A stretch of 49,869 bases of DNA from a virus. Where the stretch lies: IMG/VR virus record IMGVR_UViG_3300023119_001893, positions 1-49,869 of that record. One strand, 5' to 3'. Below the pieces are notes generated by a model. That model was not told the origin of the DNA, made no database searches, and saw only the letters and a list, made by a program, of their open reading frames with translations. Of this stretch, positions 26,466 through 34,266 are shown piece after piece (the first letter of the stretch is position 1; every line of letters begins with the position of its first letter). The position numbers and the translations under genes were made by a program.

Positions 26466-26503
26466 GTCGAATCCTTTTCTTCATTATATACGTATATTTA
26501 GTG

Positions 26504-26511
26504 CTAAATAC
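26504..26511 (+). promoter_or_regulatory. possible late-type promoter box (CTAAATAC)
   Basis: CTAAATAC followed by TGC lies 17 bases before the ATG at 26529 in a 63-base divergent gap. The same TAAATACTGC string occurs next to the radical SAM start at 1765. The gap also contains AT-rich TATATA stretches that could serve the minus-strand oxygenase gene. Confidence 0.35.
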
Positions 26512-26528
26512 TGCGGAGAATAGAAAAT

Positions 26529-27512
26529 ATGAGCCTTGTTGCATATCATAAATTACACAAAAAAATAGATGACTTATCCGAATGGGGAATGTTTTTTAGA
26601 AAAGTAAACTTTCCAAAAAGAACAACAGACAATTGTAGATGTAAAAGAGATTTGAAATATATTTTGTGGGGCATAGCTAGATGTATTTTGCATCAAGATC
26701 CAAAATTAATTAACGAGATTTCTCATAAATTTGTAAAAAATAAAAAACTTGTCCTAACTGATCATAGAGTAGAATTAGCTGTTTATGCTTATATAGAAGG
26801 TGAGTTATACAAACTACTTAAACACCATAGAGATGATGTTGAAATTATGATAGAAGCAATGCAGTTGCTAAAAGATAATTTTAAAAAACTAGAAGAAGCA
26901 AACTACACTAGAGAATTTAGTGATTTGATTAAAGAAAGAAAAACTACATTTACATGGTTAGATAAAAAAGTTACGCAAGAAACAGTTGAAGATATATTGT
27001 TAGACTTACACATGTACGCACCTAGTAAACAAAATAGAATGCCTTACTATCTTGATGTTTTAGATTGGAAGGACCCTGAGTTGAGACATAATATTTTTGA
27101 ATGGTGCTGGAGAGACCTTAAACATGATGCACAAACAGATAAAGGAAATCCTCAAACATTAGCACCTTATCTATTTTGTTTTACTCCACGGATATCTAAT
27201 AATCCTGACGATAATGCTTTGGAAGAAGCAATGATTGAAATAGGTATAGCCAGTAGCTTTATTATTTGGAATGCACAAAGTAGAGGATTAAGTACAGGTT
27301 ATTGTGCATGTATTCAAGATCCTACAATGATAAGTAATGCATTAGGACGTCCGAATAATCAGGTTAAATTGTTATTAGGTATGGGCTACAAAGATGAGAA
27401 CGCTAACAGTTATTTTGATCCAAGAATACAGGCCGATAAATTGCTACCAAGTGATAATTCATTCCATAAATCTAATCAGGAAAATATAGGATCTTATATC
27501 GTATGGCATTAA
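26529..27512 (+). CDS. nitroreductase-like flavoprotein with N-terminal extension
   Basis: A 327-residue protein. About 150 N-terminal residues (including an RCKRDLKYILWGIARCILH segment) have no recognised family. The C-terminal part is nitroreductase-like: MYAPSKQNRMPYYLDVLD (compare APSKQN/Q of FMN-binding), EEAMIEIGIASSFIIWNAQSRGLSTGYCACI, and KLLLGMGYKDE near the end. A smaller relative lies at 33583-34233. An FMN-dependent oxidoreduction is expected. It begins the plus-strand run that contains four more radical SAM genes and overlaps the next gene by ten bases. Confidence 0.7.
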   Translation: MSLVAYHKLHKKIDDLSEWGMFFRKVNFPKRTTDNCRCKRDLKYILWGIARCILHQDPKLINEISHKFVKNKKLVLTDHRVELAVYAYIEGELYKLLKHHRDDVEIMIEAMQLLKDNFKKLEEANYTREFSDLIKERKTTFTWLDKKVTQETVEDILLDLHMYAPSKQNRMPYYLDVLDWKDPELRHNIFEWCWRDLKHDAQTDKGNPQTLAPYLFCFTPRISNNPDDNALEEAMIEIGIASSFIIWNAQSRGLSTGYCACIQDPTMISNALGRPNNQVKLLLGMGYKDENANSYFDPRIQADKLLPSDNSFHKSNQENIGSYIVWH

Positions 27513-28669
27513 CAAAAACATTGTGCAGTGCAGCATGGTATGATATAAATGTTGACTTTGGAGCAAAAACATTAAGCCATTGTTGTAAAAGTCAACGTGA
27601 ATCTTTTCCTGAGGTTGTTACAGAAGACTTTTTTAACAATAGTTTACACATACAAAAATTACGTGATGATTTAGTAAATGGTATAGAAAATCCTGCATGT
27701 AATTTTTGTTGGAATAGTTATAAAGAAACTGGAACTGCATACAGAGATTTTAAAAACAAATGGATAGATAATTCTAGTGTTAACTACAATGTAAATAATA
27801 TAGAAATTACACTTGATAATATTTGTGATATGGCATGTATATATTGTGATGCTACTAGTAGCAGTAGGATTGCACAAGAATTAGGACATGAGCATGTTAT
27901 GAATATTCCTAATGATGCTCATATGCAAACTTTCATAAATTGGTTTGAGCATGTAGCATTAAAACAAAAGTTTATACCTTTGAGTTTTTTAGGTGGCGAA
28001 ATTAGTTACAGTAAAAACTTTTATAAATTTATGAATATGATTTTGCAAAAAAAGTCTATTTACAATAGCAGAATAAATTTTAGTGTATTAACCAATGGCA
28101 ATGCAACTGAAAAAAATCAAAAAAAACTTTTAGCATTATTTGATAGTTTGCCTGAAAAATGGGGAATTAGTTTAGGCATCAGTAACGAATCTACTGGAGT
28201 TGTTGCTGAGTCAGTAAGATATGGACTGAATTGGAATCGTTTTCAAAACAACTTCATTGATTATATTAATCATCCTAGATTGGTAAATGTAACACTTGCT
28301 CCTACTCCTAATATTTTTACTGTAAAGCATATGTATGAGTATTTTGATTGGGTCATAAACGAATTGCGGAAAACAGATACCAAACTTGCAATTTTTGGAA
28401 ATTGGGTAAACTGGCCAAACGAACTAGATCCAAGTAAATTAGATGATGCATATAAGATACATGTGGATAAATGCTTGCAATTAATCAAAACAAATAAAGA
28501 TTTATTTTTAGATGCGGGACAATATAATCATACGTACAAATGGTTAGAACAATTAAAAGCACGTATAGGTACACAACAGCAAAATGATGTTGAATTAGAT
28601 AATTGGATACGTAAAACTGCAATACAAAAGAAAGATAACAGTCTTTTGAATTTAAGAGAGTATATATGA
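27503..28669 (+). CDS. radical SAM protein with N-terminal twitch-like domain
   Basis: A 388-residue enzyme: LCSAAWYDIN (Cys 8), HCC (27-28), AC66-x2-C69-W, then CDMACIYC at 108-115. The GGEP position reads LGGEI, so the usual proline is lost. It is most similar to the 31870-33003 product (same MAL start, DINVDFG / DINIDFG, HCCKS, AYRD, SYRD and the SNESTG / SGESTG strand), so these two form a subpair. AGGA precedes the ATG and the start overlaps the nitroreductase-like gene. Confidence 0.85.
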   Translation: MALTKTLCSAAWYDINVDFGAKTLSHCCKSQRESFPEVVTEDFFNNSLHIQKLRDDLVNGIENPACNFCWNSYKETGTAYRDFKNKWIDNSSVNYNVNNIEITLDNICDMACIYCDATSSSRIAQELGHEHVMNIPNDAHMQTFINWFEHVALKQKFIPLSFLGGEISYSKNFYKFMNMILQKKSIYNSRINFSVLTNGNATEKNQKKLLALFDSLPEKWGISLGISNESTGVVAESVRYGLNWNRFQNNFIDYINHPRLVNVTLAPTPNIFTVKHMYEYFDWVINELRKTDTKLAIFGNWVNWPNELDPSKLDDAYKIHVDKCLQLIKTNKDLFLDAGQYNHTYKWLEQLKARIGTQQQNDVELDNWIRKTAIQKKDNSLLNLREYI

Positions 28670-29931
28670 CAAAGGAATGGAAAAACCCAGATTGGTTCCC
28701 TGCAAAAGGCAATAGAGCGTGTTTGCTTAAATGGAGTCAAGTTACATTAAGTTTATGGGATAACACTAGTAGTAGTTGTCACAGAAATGGAATGCATCAA
28801 ATAGGTGAGGATTTTGATTTTCATAATGAACCAAAATGGGTAGAACATAGAGAAAAAATGTTAAATGGCGATTGGCCTAGTGATGGATGGGGTTGCGAAC
28901 ATTGTCGAGATCAAGAAGCTATAGGCGGAACTAGCGATAGGATGCAATGGCTTAGTAATAACAATAACAAAAGATATGTTCCAAAAGAACTTTTTAATAA
29001 TCCAACTGCCACTCGTATAAAACCTACACAAGTAAGTATGCATTTTAATAATAAATGTAATTTAAAGTGTGTTTATTGTGGGCCTCAGTATAGCAGTGCT
29101 TGGGTGAAAGAAATGCAAAAATATGAACCTAAACATAGTTTTATACAAGATGTAGATATAAAAGAAAAAACGTACGAACAAAGACTGGAAAAATTCTACA
29201 AATGGATGGAAAACAATTATAGCAGTCTTAAAGCGTTTGATTTATTAGGCGGTGAACCTTTTATACAACAAGAAACATGGGACTGTGTTGATTGGATGAT
29301 AAAGCATCCTAATCCGGAATGTGATATAGAAATATACAGCAATATGGAAGTAAAACCTAAACTTTTTAAAAGAGGATGCGAAAAATTAAAAGAACTTAGC
29401 AAAACAGTCAAAGAAGTTGTATTTGTAATTAGTGTAGATACTTTTGGACCAGAAAGTGAGTATATAAGATTTCCACATAATTGGGAAGTTATGGAAGATA
29501 ATATAAATTATTTAATTTATGAATGCCCAGAAATTATTCCAACTATGAATTGGACTGTTACTAATCTTAGTCTAAAAACTACTCCGGCATTAGTCCGTAA
29601 AGTTATTGAATGGAATAAACATCGGTATGTAAGTGTAAATTATAATAGATGTCACGATCCACATTTTTTTGATCCAAAAATTATGCCAGAAGGGTTTTAC
29701 GATGATGTAATTGATGAACTAAAAGAATTAAATCAAATAATGTATCAAGGAAACAACAGTCCATATATGGATTATGTTAACACTATTTTCAAAGAAATAA
29801 ACGAAACACCTGCAGATTACGAAGCTATAAAAATGCTTAAATGGCGCCTAACAGAACTTGATAAACGTAGGGGCACAAATTGGCAAGAAACATTTCCTTG
29901 GTTAACAACTGTTGGACATAATAGAATTTGA
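28666..29931 (+). CDS. radical SAM protein with N-terminal twitch-like domain
   Basis: A 421-residue enzyme: ACLLKW (Cys 19), SSCHRNG (Cys 38), GC77-x2-C80, then CNLKCVYC at 131-138 and LGGEP. Its N-terminal motif (C...W, then a single Cys followed by His) is most like the 6418-7791 product, as is the C-terminal RGTNWQETFPWL tail (compare RRNTNFKEAFPEM). ATGA overlap with the previous gene. A sigma70 promoter begins at its stop codon. Substrate unknown. Confidence 0.85.
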   Translation: MTKEWKNPDWFPAKGNRACLLKWSQVTLSLWDNTSSSCHRNGMHQIGEDFDFHNEPKWVEHREKMLNGDWPSDGWGCEHCRDQEAIGGTSDRMQWLSNNNNKRYVPKELFNNPTATRIKPTQVSMHFNNKCNLKCVYCGPQYSSAWVKEMQKYEPKHSFIQDVDIKEKTYEQRLEKFYKWMENNYSSLKAFDLLGGEPFIQQETWDCVDWMIKHPNPECDIEIYSNMEVKPKLFKRGCEKLKELSKTVKEVVFVISVDTFGPESEYIRFPHNWEVMEDNINYLIYECPEIIPTMNWTVTNLSLKTTPALVRKVIEWNKHRYVSVNYNRCHDPHFFDPKIMPEGFYDDVIDELKELNQIMYQGNNSPYMDYVNTIFKEINETPADYEAIKMLKWRLTELDKRRGTNWQETFPWLTTVGHNRI

Positions 29932-29959
29932 TTGACAAAATAATTAAAGATAGTATACT
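29932..29959 (+). promoter_or_regulatory. sigma70-type promoter giving a leaderless mRNA
   Basis: Perfect TTGACA (29932-29937), a 16-base spacer and TATACT (29954-29959). The ATG at 29966 follows after six bases (ATAGAT) without a ribosome site, so the mRNA should begin at or next to the start codon. Confidence 0.75.
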
Positions 29960-29965
29960 ATAGAT

Positions 29966-31099
29966 ATGACTGAAGATTTAAAATGGTCTAATTATGACTT
30001 TACTAAAATACCTTTTAATGACATTATCCAAGTGGGACAACGAACGCTCCTCTACCGAGATATCTTTACGGTATCTTGGTTACTAGGAAGATTTTGTAAC
30101 TATAGGTGTAGTTACTGTTGGCCTTATGCAAGAAGTGACAGAAAAGATCATAGACCAACTGAGTTGTGTCTAGCAACTATAGATGAGATAAAGAAGCAAG
30201 CACGTGATAACGGTTTTAACAGTTTCCATTTTAGTCTGTCTGGCGGCGAGCCTACCTTTCATCCAGGGTACTTGGACATACTTGGTCACTTGGCTAATGA
30301 TGTGCCTAATACTAATTATACTTCCATACATATGACATCAAACTGCTCACGCCCAATGAAGTGGTTTGAAGATTATGTAGAAAAAGCAAAACCTTTCCAT
30401 AGAGCAAGTATAACGGCTAGTTTGCACACAGAACACTTAAATACAAAGGAGAAGATGCAGGACTTTGCAGATAAATTAATCCTGTGTCAAGAACACGATG
30501 TACAAGTTACAATTAATATGGTCATGGTTCCGGAATGGTTTGAAAGAGATTGGGAAAACGCCCTCTTCTTCCACGAGCAAGGAATCAACGTTACACTTAA
30601 ACCCCAATCGGATCCGACTGCGTCAAAAGTGGTTGATGGATACACTGGGGATATGCTTAAAAGACTCTGGAACGGAATGCCACAAAGAGCCTACACAGAA
30701 ACAAAACGCAAGTGGGAAGGTAGACCCAAACCAAACTTCAAAATTCCTGTAGGTATTATGGGCAAACCTGATGCAAGTGTACCTTGGCATTTTCAAGTAG
30801 AGTTTACTGATAAAGATGGTAATAAGTGGTACATGGATCAAGCAGAAAGATTTAATGCTTTTGAATTTAATAAATTCGAAGGTTGGAGTTGTAATGCTGG
30901 ATATCAAGGTATTATTATTCGTGAGCCCGATGGCAGTATTAAACGTAGTTACAGTTGTCATGATGTGCCTCTTGGCAATATAGAAACTGGTTTTAAATTA
31001 TTTGATAAACCTATGCCATGTATGACTAAGTCTTGTGTTAGTAGTGCTGATAGTAAAATACCTAAAAGGAGAATTGATGAACATACCAATGAGTCATGA
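29966..31099 (+). CDS. radical SAM protein with C-terminal Cys cluster
   Basis: A 377-residue enzyme with CNYRCSYC at 44-51, then a SGGEPTF motif. There is no N-terminal auxiliary Cys set. The C-terminus has SCNAG, YSCHDVPLG and PCMTKSC, a SPASM-like arrangement, with a charged Lys/Arg-rich last stretch. It resembles the 806-1765 product (SSRCNYACHYC) more than the twitch group. It has its own promoter and probably a leaderless start. The downstream 2OG-oxygenase-like gene starts inside its 3' end behind AAGGAG, so they are coupled. Confidence 0.85.
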   Translation: MTEDLKWSNYDFTKIPFNDIIQVGQRTLLYRDIFTVSWLLGRFCNYRCSYCWPYARSDRKDHRPTELCLATIDEIKKQARDNGFNSFHFSLSGGEPTFHPGYLDILGHLANDVPNTNYTSIHMTSNCSRPMKWFEDYVEKAKPFHRASITASLHTEHLNTKEKMQDFADKLILCQEHDVQVTINMVMVPEWFERDWENALFFHEQGINVTLKPQSDPTASKVVDGYTGDMLKRLWNGMPQRAYTETKRKWEGRPKPNFKIPVGIMGKPDASVPWHFQVEFTDKDGNKWYMDQAERFNAFEFNKFEGWSCNAGYQGIIIREPDGSIKRSYSCHDVPLGNIETGFKLFDKPMPCMTKSCVSSADSKIPKRRIDEHTNES

Positions 31100-31898
31100 A
31101 GATGCATGGGCATTAAATGACAAAGTTGAAAAGGCAATTGGTAGTGAAAATCCAAGTGTAAGTTTGGAAAATGTTATTCCGAGTGACGTACTACTAGAGT
31201 GTAAAGATTTTGTCAAAAACTTTCTTGATTTACCTGATGAATTACCTAAAGATAGAATTTTCTGGTACCGAGATGGAATGGTTCACAGACAAAAATTTGT
31301 TCAAGACTTTAGTAAAAAATATATTGAGCCCTACTTAAATGAAAATGAAATTTTAATCGGTGATACTGCATTCTGTATTAATCATCCTCCACACGATGTT
31401 CATGTTGACAACAGAGACTTTAGAGCCGACGAAGAAAAAGCAGGAGTAATTGGCACTAGAAGTGTTGTTGTACCTATTGAAATAGATACGGACAACTTTC
31501 CTAAGTTATACACTGCAAATCAATATTTCTACGGTCCTAGCACTCGTATGCGTAATGGTTGTAACAGTATAGATACATTAGATAGAGAAGTAGCAAGACA
31601 GAAAAGTTGTGGTGTTTACTTTCTTTACGATTATGAAAAATATGGTGTAAAGTATTTAGAAAAAGAAAATGTTATAACCGAAAAATGGTGGAACGAACAC
31701 ATAAGCGAACCATATTTTGTTCCTTATAGCACATTTGACAGGCTTTCAATTGAAGCTGAGCACGACTGGAAACCAGGAAATATTATTGTATTTGATAGTT
31801 GTAGAATACATTGGGCTGAAAATCTTCTTAAAAAAGAAGCATCTTTTAAAATAGGATTGAGTTTGAATTATGGCATTGTGTTCGAAAAGCTGGACTGA
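31077..31898 (+). CDS. 2-oxoglutarate/Fe(II) oxygenase-like protein
   Basis: A 273-residue protein with HVDNRD (His 109, Asp 111) and FDSCRIHWAEN (His 245), then FKIGLSLNYG. The order and spacing match the 20035-20859 product (HIDTG, FDRCQAH, MKAGLSLMT). RSVVVPIEID is the intervening jelly-roll strand. The start ATG 31077 has AAGGAG just upstream; a longer frame from 31035 lies within the radical SAM gene and lacks a ribosome site. It overlaps radical SAM genes on both sides, suggesting the three act together. Confidence 0.7.
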   Translation: MNIPMSHEDAWALNDKVEKAIGSENPSVSLENVIPSDVLLECKDFVKNFLDLPDELPKDRIFWYRDGMVHRQKFVQDFSKKYIEPYLNENEILIGDTAFCINHPPHDVHVDNRDFRADEEKAGVIGTRSVVVPIEIDTDNFPKLYTANQYFYGPSTRMRNGCNSIDTLDREVARQKSCGVYFLYDYEKYGVKYLEKENVITEKWWNEHISEPYFVPYSTFDRLSIEAEHDWKPGNIIVFDSCRIHWAENLLKKEASFKIGLSLNYGIVFEKLD

Positions 31899-33003
31899 CA
31901 TTAACATTGATTTTGGCGAGAAAATTATAAAACACTGTTGTAAATCAATTGGTGAAAAATATCATATTTTAGATGAAAATTTTATAAATCATAGTGAAGG
32001 AATAGTTACTCGCAGACTTGAATCTTTAAACAACATAAAAAATGCTCAGTGTAATTATTGTTGGAATCATGATAACAAATCAAATGCTTCATATAGAGAT
32101 TTGTATAACAAACCAATCGATGTAAATAAAGATGTAGATAGTTTAGTAGAATTTATTGAGTTGAAATTTGATAATGTTTGTAATTTAGGATGTGTGTATT
32201 GTAGTGAAATAGACAGCAGTACAATTGCAAAAGAAAAAAATTTAGTAAACAGTATTACTAAACACGACGAAAAAGATGTTGAAGTTGTTACAAATTACAT
32301 ACAAAAACTACTCAATAAAAATAAAGAAGTGCGTATTAATATGTTAGGCGGCGAGCCAACATTAAGTAAAGGCTATCACCAATTTATTAAAAATTTGATT
32401 AAAACAAATGCAAATGATACAAATATAATTATGGTTACCACTAGCAATGGCAATATGCACAGTAATATTTTAGATACATTAATTTCATATATGGAACAAA
32501 CTAAATGGAATTGGGTATGGGGATTCAGCGGTGAGTCAACTGGAAAAATATTTGAAAATGTAAGACATGGCTCGGATTGGGATCAATGGAATAATAATTT
32601 AGACATTTTATCATCTCATAAAAAAACTTTGTGTATCAGTTTCAATCCTACTGTGAATTTGCTTACAGTTAAAGATTTCCCCAATTACATAAATCATGTA
32701 ACAAATTGTAACAAAATGTATCTAATTAATCCAAATTTTGTATTATTACCATTTGAACTTAGTTTAGCCAAAGTGCCAAAACATTTTATAAAATACATAG
32801 AAGATGCAAAAAATATATTTGAAAAGAAAAATATAAAATGTATCAATAAATCAGATGTAATGAAATGGTTTGATGTATGTATAAATACCATTGGAACTGA
32901 AAAACTTGATAATGATGTTTTGAAGAATTATTTACAAATTCAAAACAAAAATAAAAATAACACTTTGGATTTAAGTCTGTTAATGGAACAAGTAAATGAA
33001 TAA
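31870..33003 (+). CDS. radical SAM protein with N-terminal twitch-like domain
   Basis: A 377-residue enzyme: ALCSKSW (Cys 4), HCC (23-24), QC61-x2-C64-W, then CNLGCVYC at 104-111 and LGGEP. It is the closest relative of the 27503-28669 product in this window. Unlike that protein it keeps the GGEP proline. The ATG lies 29 bases inside the oxygenase gene. The gene ends in an eight-base overlap with the Asp-hydroxylase-like gene. Substrate unknown. Confidence 0.85.
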   Translation: MALCSKSWTDINIDFGEKIIKHCCKSIGEKYHILDENFINHSEGIVTRRLESLNNIKNAQCNYCWNHDNKSNASYRDLYNKPIDVNKDVDSLVEFIELKFDNVCNLGCVYCSEIDSSTIAKEKNLVNSITKHDEKDVEVVTNYIQKLLNKNKEVRINMLGGEPTLSKGYHQFIKNLIKTNANDTNIIMVTTSNGNMHSNILDTLISYMEQTKWNWVWGFSGESTGKIFENVRHGSDWDQWNNNLDILSSHKKTLCISFNPTVNLLTVKDFPNYINHVTNCNKMYLINPNFVLLPFELSLAKVPKHFIKYIEDAKNIFEKKNIKCINKSDVMKWFDVCINTIGTEKLDNDVLKNYLQIQNKNKNNTLDLSLLMEQVNE

Positions 33004-33565
33004 ATTTGAAGAATTAGATTTACCTACATATGATTTGTATAAAGAATTACAAAAGTTAATAGAACTAGGAAAAATAGTATATAAAGACGATACTGATCAA
33101 ATATGTTTAAATTCTATCGTAGGCAAAGAAGAAAATTATAATTTTGGAAGAGGAAGTCTTCATTTTGATTGGGACAATAGTTACTACGATCATAAACAAG
33201 AAAAAATGGTTGTGCCTTTGAGAAAAGACAAAGTAGAAGAAAAAGATTTTACAGTTCTTTGCACACAATTTAAAGATACACCTTTTGAAATCGTATATAA
33301 TGCATTAAAAGAAAAATTTACTGTAGGTAGGGTACGACTAATACGAAGTAGGCCAAAAACTTGTATGAGCTGGCACAAAGATGATCATCCTAGAGTACAT
33401 TTTCCCTTAAAAACACAAGAAGGTTGCATAATGATTATACAAGATGAAATGATGCATTTAGAACAAAATAAATGGTATATCACTGACACAACAGTACATC
33501 ATACTGCTATAAATTCTAGTAGAGAAGATCGCATACATTTAGTAGCAACAATTATAGATAAATAA
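32996..33565 (+). CDS. small aspartyl/asparaginyl hydroxylase-like oxygenase
   Basis: A 189-residue protein with WHKDDHPRVHFPL (His 127, Asp 129), EGCIMIIQDE, and TTVHHTAINSSREDRIHLV (His 168 or 169, Arg 179). The N-x-S-x-x-x-x-R-x-H pattern matches the 25731-26465 product (YNWSNEDRYHI), so both belong to the Asp/Asn hydroxylase-like group. Its N-terminal half is unlike the longer copy. It follows and overlaps a radical SAM gene, so Fe(II) oxidation and radical chemistry are again paired. Confidence 0.75.
   Translation: MNKFEELDLPTYDLYKELQKLIELGKIVYKDDTDQICLNSIVGKEENYNFGRGSLHFDWDNSYYDHKQEKMVVPLRKDKVEEKDFTVLCTQFKDTPFEIVYNALKEKFTVGRVRLIRSRPKTCMSWHKDDHPRVHFPLKTQEGCIMIIQDEMMHLEQNKWYITDTTVHHTAINSSREDRIHLVATIIDK
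33557..33564 (+). promoter_or_regulatory. possible late-type promoter box (GATAAATA)
   Basis: GATAAATA overlaps the last codons of the hydroxylase-like gene and lies 18 bases before the ATG at 33583, which has its own TAGGAG ribosome site. It is identical to the box before the 8412-9737 tail-fibre gene. It may be coincidence, since it is also coding sequence. Confidence 0.35.
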
Positions 33566-33582
33566 TTGCATAGGAGAGTACT

Positions 33583-34233
33583 ATGCAAACCACATACAAC
33601 GATGTTAAAAAGGCAGTTATACGTAGTCAACACTGCCAAAGAAACTGGGATTTAAATAAACAGATTCCAGAGGATGATTTAGAGCTGTTAAAACATTCAG
33701 TAGCAAATTGTCCTAGCAAACAAAACATGGCTTTTTATAAAGTACATTTTATTCAAGATAGAAATATTATAGAATCTATTCACGAAAATACTGACGGATT
33801 TACATATAATTTTGAAACTGGAGCGAGTACAACAAATAGTCAAATTTTAGCTAATTTAGTACTAGCTTTTGAAGCAAGTAATCCTTTTGATGTAAATGAT
33901 GACGAAGTAAGAAACGACGAGTGGTACGAGAAAAAAGTTAAAGGATCTTTAACAAGTAAATCTGTAGAAAATTTAATTAGAGACACTCATGTTGCAGTTG
34001 GTATTGCAGCTGGGTATGCAAATTTGACTGCTAGTATGCTCGGACTTAATACAGGTTGTTGTAGTTGTTATGATGCAGAAGAAATTAAAAACATCCTAAA
34101 TGCAGAAAATAATATTATGCTATTAATGGGTATCGGCTTTAAAAATGAAGAAAGAAACCGTAGAGAACATCATAACAATAATTTTGTTTTTCCAACTAAA
34201 CCGAAGCAAAAAATAGAAATTTTTGATAGATAA
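33583..34233 (+). CDS. nitroreductase-like flavoprotein
   Basis: A 216-residue protein, a normal length for the nitroreductase family. The N-terminus has RSQHCQRNWDLNKQIPEDDL, then CPSKQNMAFYKVHF (FMN-binding APSxQN region), DTHVAVGIAAGYANLTASMLGLNTG, and LLMGIGFKNEERNR. The AGYANL..LGL.TGCCSC stretch matches the 26529 product (GIASSFIIWNAQSRGLSTGYCACI). Strong GGAG ribosome site. It is the last plus-strand gene of the island, next to a terminator shared with the convergent tail-fibre gene. Confidence 0.75.
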   Translation: MQTTYNDVKKAVIRSQHCQRNWDLNKQIPEDDLELLKHSVANCPSKQNMAFYKVHFIQDRNIIESIHENTDGFTYNFETGASTTNSQILANLVLAFEASNPFDVNDDEVRNDEWYEKKVKGSLTSKSVENLIRDTHVAVGIAAGYANLTASMLGLNTGCCSCYDAEEIKNILNAENNIMLLMGIGFKNEERNRREHHNNNFVFPTKPKQKIEIFDR

Positions 34234-34266
34234 AAAATGTTAGACTTACCTTAGTGTAAGTCTAAC
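34232..34266 (-). terminator. hairpin terminator of the 34251-35732 tail-fibre gene
   Basis: A perfect 11-base inverted repeat (34239-34249 with 34256-34266, six-base loop). On the minus strand it is followed by six T residues (34237-34232). The stem includes the last codons and stop of the tail-fibre gene. The plus-strand side lacks a T run, so termination is mainly for the minus strand. Confidence 0.75.

Noticed and set aside
12284-33003. A classical RiPP gene cluster
   Set aside because: SPASM/twitch enzymes are present, but no precursor peptide with leader/core pattern, no peptidase and no exporter were found. Protein or glycan modification is kept as the broader hypothesis.
34232-34266. 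Bidirectional terminator between the convergent genes at 34.2 kb
   Set aside because: The stem is perfect but a T run follows only on the minus strand, so only minus-strand termination is claimed.
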